64,000 nucleotides of DNA from Hyphomicrobiales bacterium (GTDB taxonomy: Bacteria; Pseudomonadota; Alphaproteobacteria; Rhizobiales; Beijerinckiaceae): contig JAIXUP010000066.1 in assembly GCA_027483505.1 (NCBI GenBank), positions 1 to 64,000 on the forward strand, in the 5' to 3' direction. Shown piece after piece: positions 61,423 to 64,000 of this stretch. The position numbers and the translations under genes were made by a program. Positions within the stretch are counted from its first letter, which is position 1, and each line of letters begins with the position of its first letter. The notes beneath the pieces were generated by a model, which saw nothing but the letters and a program-made list of their open reading frames with translations, was not told the origin of the DNA and ran no database searches.

Positions 61423-62487
61423 ATGTCGCTGTCACGCCGTTCTGTCCTGGCCACCACCGGCGCTGCCCTCGTCGCCCCCGCGTTGCCGACGCGCGTTTTC
61501 GCGCAGGCGCCTGTGCCCGAGCTGCAGACCATGCGGTCGACAGCCAAGTCCTGGCTCTGGGCAGCCGAGGACTATGCCCAGGCCGCCGGCTTCTTTGAAC
61601 GGGCGCGCGTGAAGGTCGTTTCCAACGCCTCGAACCGTGGCACCAACATCGCGGCGCTCGCTGGCAGCGGGGTCGACATCGTGCTGGGCGATCCGGGCGA
61701 GGCCATGCGTGGCAAGGGCTCGGGCATGGCGATCAAGACTTTCATCCAGACCGTCAACAAGTATGCCTCCAACGTGGTGATCAAGAAGTCGGTCCTCGAG
61801 CGGCTGGGCGTGACCGAGGCCTCTCCGGTCGAGCGCAAGATCGCGGCCCTGAAGGGTCTGCGGCTGGGCACGACGGGACCGGGCGCGGCGCCGGATGCAT
61901 TGTTCCGCTGGCTGGCGGTGAACGGCAACATCAACCCGAACACCGAGATGCGGCTGGTGACCATCCAGGGCGGCGGCCCCGGCATGCTGGCCGGCCTGCA
62001 GCAGGATGTGATCGACGGTTTCTGCCTGTCGTCGCCGACCTCGGATCTTGCCGTGCAGACCCGCGATTGCGCCTATCTGTTCAATATGGCGCTCAATCCG
62101 CCGCCCTTCTTCCAGAATTATCTGTACATCTGCGCCAGCACGTCAGAGGCGGCGCTGCGCAACGCCGACAAGCGCGAGGCGCTGGTACGCTATTGCCACG
62201 GCATCAGCATGGCTCTCAAATCGATCAACACCGAGACGGCCAAGCTCAAGGAATGGGCGGACAAGTGGTTTGAAGGCCTGCCGCCCGAGATCGCGCAGGT
62301 GTCCTTCGACATCAACTCGAAGATCTTCTTCGCCGATCCGGTGCCGCAAGCCGCCCTGTTCGCCAACAATGTGAGCTTCCTGAATGCGGTCAACCAGACC
62401 ATGAATGCCGACCTCATCCCGGCCAGCCTCACCTTCGAGGCGCAGTTCGACTCGGCTGTCTGCCGGGAGGGCGTGGCGCGGGCCTGA
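61423..62487 (+). CDS. ABC transporter substrate-binding protein, NMT1/SsuA-like, Tat-exported
   Basis: The 354-residue protein begins MSLSRRSVLATTGAALVAPALPTRVFAQ, a twin-arginine (SRRSVL) signal with likely cleavage after VFAQA, so it is exported folded to the periplasm. The mature part has the bilobal NMT1/THI5-like fold (FERARVKVVSNASNRGTNIAALAGSGVDIVLGDPGEAM, LKGLRLGTTGPGAAPDALFRWLAVNGN, DVIDGFCLSSPTSDLAVQT), the class used for taurine, nitrate, thiamine precursors and aromatic or organic sulfur compounds. The ligand is unknown. GGGAG precedes the ATG at 61423. It heads the importer operon. Confidence 0.88.
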   Translation: MSLSRRSVLATTGAALVAPALPTRVFAQAPVPELQTMRSTAKSWLWAAEDYAQAAGFFERARVKVVSNASNRGTNIAALAGSGVDIVLGDPGEAMRGKGSGMAIKTFIQTVNKYASNVVIKKSVLERLGVTEASPVERKIAALKGLRLGTTGPGAAPDALFRWLAVNGNINPNTEMRLVTIQGGGPGMLAGLQQDVIDGFCLSSPTSDLAVQTRDCAYLFNMALNPPPFFQNYLYICASTSEAALRNADKREALVRYCHGISMALKSINTETAKLKEWADKWFEGLPPEIAQVSFDINSKIFFADPVPQAALFANNVSFLNAVNQTMNADLIPASLTFEAQFDSAVCREGVARA

Positions 62488-62501
62488 GCCGGGCAGCCGC
62501 C

Positions 62502-63278
62502 ATGACCATCACGGTTCGCGGCGCGGAAAAGCGCTATGTCAGCCGCGGCCGTGAGGTGCGCGCGCTCGACAATGTCGATCTCGACATCGCGGCGGGCGAG
62601 TTCGTGGCCTTTGTCGGTCCGTCCGGCTGCGGCAAATCCACCTTGCTGAACATGGTGGCCGGGATCCTGCCCCTGACAGGGGGCACGATCCGTCATGACG
62701 GCGTCGCGGTCAGCGGCATCAACCGCGCCGTCGGCTACATGACGCAGGTGGATTCGGTTTTGCCCTGGCACACGGTGTTCGAGAATGTCGAACTGCCGCT
62801 GAAGTTTCGCGGCGTGCCGGCCGCGGAGCGCAAGAGCCGGGTTGACGCGATGCTGGCGCGGGTCAACCTCACCGGTTTCGAAAGCAGCTTTCCGGCCGAA
62901 CTCTCCGGCGGGATGCGCAAGCGGGTCGCCCTCGCCCAGGTCCTGGTCTACGATCCGGGAACGCTGCTAATGGACGAACCCTTCGGCGCGCTGGACGCCC
63001 AGCTCAAGCTGCTGATGCAGGCCGAGCTTCTCGCTATCTGGCAGGCCACCGGCAAGACCGTGGTGTTCGTGACCCATGACCTCTCGGAAGCGGTGACCCT
63101 GGCCAGCCGGGTGATCGTGTTCTCGGGCCGGCCGGGACGGATCAAGGCGATCGAGACGGTGCCGCTTGCGTATCCGCGCGATCCGTTCAAGGTCCGCTTC
63201 CTGCCCGAGTTCGAAGCCTGCTACGCCAAGCTCTGGGCTGCGCTTGCGCCCGAGATCGCCAAAGGGGAGGCCGTCTAG
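62502..63278 (+). CDS. ABC transporter ATP-binding protein, SsuB/TauB-like
   Basis: The 258-residue ATPase has Walker A GPSGCGKST at residues 39-47, a Q-loop (MTQVDSVLPWHTVFENVELPLKFRG), signature LSGGMRKRVALAQVL, Walker B LLMDEPFGALDAQ and the H-loop in FVTHDLSEAVTLASRVIVFSGRPGRI, typical of nitrate/sulfonate/taurine importers. It starts 14 bases after the substrate-binding protein and its stop is directly followed by the permease ATG. Confidence 0.94.
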   Translation: MTITVRGAEKRYVSRGREVRALDNVDLDIAAGEFVAFVGPSGCGKSTLLNMVAGILPLTGGTIRHDGVAVSGINRAVGYMTQVDSVLPWHTVFENVELPLKFRGVPAAERKSRVDAMLARVNLTGFESSFPAELSGGMRKRVALAQVLVYDPGTLLMDEPFGALDAQLKLLMQAELLAIWQATGKTVVFVTHDLSEAVTLASRVIVFSGRPGRIKAIETVPLAYPRDPFKVRFLPEFEACYAKLWAALAPEIAKGEAV

Positions 63279-64000
63279 ATGTCGGCCCATGCTGATGAAG
63301 CCGCCGCCATCGGCGGGGGAAAGACCGCCGCCGTAGCCGCCTGGGATGCGGAGCAGAGCGCGCGGCGCCGGCTCATTCTGGTTGGCCGCATCGTCGTCGG
63401 CGTGGCGCTGGTGGCCTTCTGGGAATATGCGTCGGGTCGGATGATCGACAAGCTGTTCGTCTCATCTCCCTCCGCCGTGTCGCTGAGGCTCTGGCGCTGG
63501 CTTGGCGACGGCAGCCTGTGGAACCACCTGTCGATCACGCTGTACGCGACCGCGCTCGGTTTCATCATCGGCTCGCTGGTTGGCTTCGTGATGGGCCTTC
63601 TGTTCGGCCGCTACCGGACCATCGCCGACATTTTCGATCCCTATATCACCGCGCTCTATTCGATCCCGAAGATCGCGCTCGCGCCGCTGTTCATCATCTG
63701 GTTCGGCATCGGCATCGAATCAAAAGTCGCCGTCTCGGCCTCGATCGTGTTCTTCGTGGTGTTCCTCAATACCTATGCCGGGGTGCGTGACGTCAACCCG
63801 ATCTACATTCATGCCACCCGCATCATGGGCGGCAACGAGTATCACGTGCTGCGCCATGTCATGATCCCCTCGGCCGCATCATGGGTCATCACCGGGCTCA
63901 AGGTGTCGGTGCCCTATGCGCTGGTCGGCACGGTGATCGGCGAGTTCATGTCATCGAACCGGGGGATCGGCTTCATCATCGCCCAGGCGACCGGCCTGTT
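63279..64000 (+). CDS. ABC transporter permease, SsuC/TauC-like, N-terminal part (cut by window edge)
   Basis: About 240 N-terminal residues are visible. After a hydrophilic leader (MSAHADEAAAIGGG) there are hydrophobic segments (RIVVGVALVAFWEYASG, LYATALGFIIGSLVGFVMGLLFG, KIALAPLFIIWFGIGIESKVAVSASIVFFVVFLNTYAGV) and the cytoplasmic EAA loop HATRIMGGNEYHVLRHVMIPSAASWVITGLKVSV, the family signature. The permease forms the membrane channel with the ATPase before it. The gene continues beyond the window, so further operon genes cannot be seen. Confidence 0.94.
   Translation, partial: MSAHADEAAAIGGGKTAAVAAWDAEQSARRRLILVGRIVVGVALVAFWEYASGRMIDKLFVSSPSAVSLRLWRWLGDGSLWNHLSITLYATALGFIIGSLVGFVMGLLFGRYRTIADIFDPYITALYSIPKIALAPLFIIWFGIGIESKVAVSASIVFFVVFLNTYAGVRDVNPIYIHATRIMGGNEYHVLRHVMIPSAASWVITGLKVSVPYALVGTVIGEFMSSNRGIGFIIAQATGL

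Noticed and set aside
55755-64000. Mobile element or genomic island
   Set aside because: The block looks accessory in content, but no integrase, transposase, tRNA end or direct repeat was seen, and base composition looks like the rest.

Overview
This is a gene-dense, high-GC, entirely chromosomal-looking stretch from an alphaproteobacterium, most likely of the order Hyphomicrobiales (Rhizobiales). The evidence is the set of genes and their neighbourhoods: an atpH-atpA operon start, phaR/phaA/phaB, gapR (DUF2312) beside DUF1244 and an N-formylglutamate amidohydrolase, DUF1036 beside pyk, and secA with a PpiC-type isomerase, argJ and mutT. The genus cannot be fixed from sequence reading alone. 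No tRNA, rRNA, CRISPR array, transposase, integrase or prophage gene was seen.

Layout. 1-3 kb (minus): dusA, a PaaI-type thioesterase and the start of the ATP synthase operon (atpH, atpA cut by the window edge). 3.0-3.6 kb: a higBA toxin-antitoxin pair with a palindromic operator. 3.6-5.6 kb (minus): urease accessory genes ureE-ureF-ureG without structural genes. 5.9-11.5 kb: ispG, kup, ispA, mtgA, rpmF with a clear terminator. 12-16.7 kb: a PAS/degenerate-GGDEF/EAL protein, then the polyhydroxybutyrate locus phaR (divergent) and phaA-DUF1737-phaB. 16.7-24.4 kb: an alkyltransferase-like protein, a DMT exporter, a GNAT acetyltransferase, a cupin, gloB, a methyltransferase, accA, and two cell-wall enzymes (L,D-transpeptidase, lytic transglycosylase). 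24.4-31 kb: secA divergent from ppiC-argJ-DMT-mutT. 31-38.9 kb: an aspartic protease, cobS divergent from cobT, bdhA coupled to a patatin, a protein-lysine methyltransferase with a glycosyltransferase, gapR, DUF1244 and an N-formylglutamate amidohydrolase. 39-42 kb: glycerate kinase, DUF1036, pyk. 42.3-55.6 kb: a complete glycogen cluster glgP-glgB-glgC-glgA-pgm-glgX/malQ, the last gene being a 1381-residue fusion of debranching enzyme and 4-alpha-glucanotransferase. 55.7-64 kb: an accessory-looking block with a [2Fe-2S] protein and FAD oxidoreductase pair, an SDR, two paralogous double-CMD-domain proteins, a GMC oxidoreductase and an NMT1/SsuABC-type ABC importer that runs off the window.

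The window carries two carbon-storage systems, glycogen (42-56 kb) and PHB (phaR/A/B at 14-17 kb, bdhA at 34 kb), on either side of central carbon genes (pyk, glycerate kinase, accA). Two observations tie the PHB genes together at the DNA level: a tandem 19-bp element in the phaR-phaA promoter region and a TTGC-N3-GCAA palindrome upstream of bdhA. Genes are tightly packed. Many same-strand neighbours overlap by 1 or 4 bases (TGATG, ATGA, GTGA), and several convergent pairs have stop codons 0-8 bases apart. The least understood part is the 55.7-64 kb block, which I regard as the best candidate for an uncharacterised substrate uptake and oxidation system.
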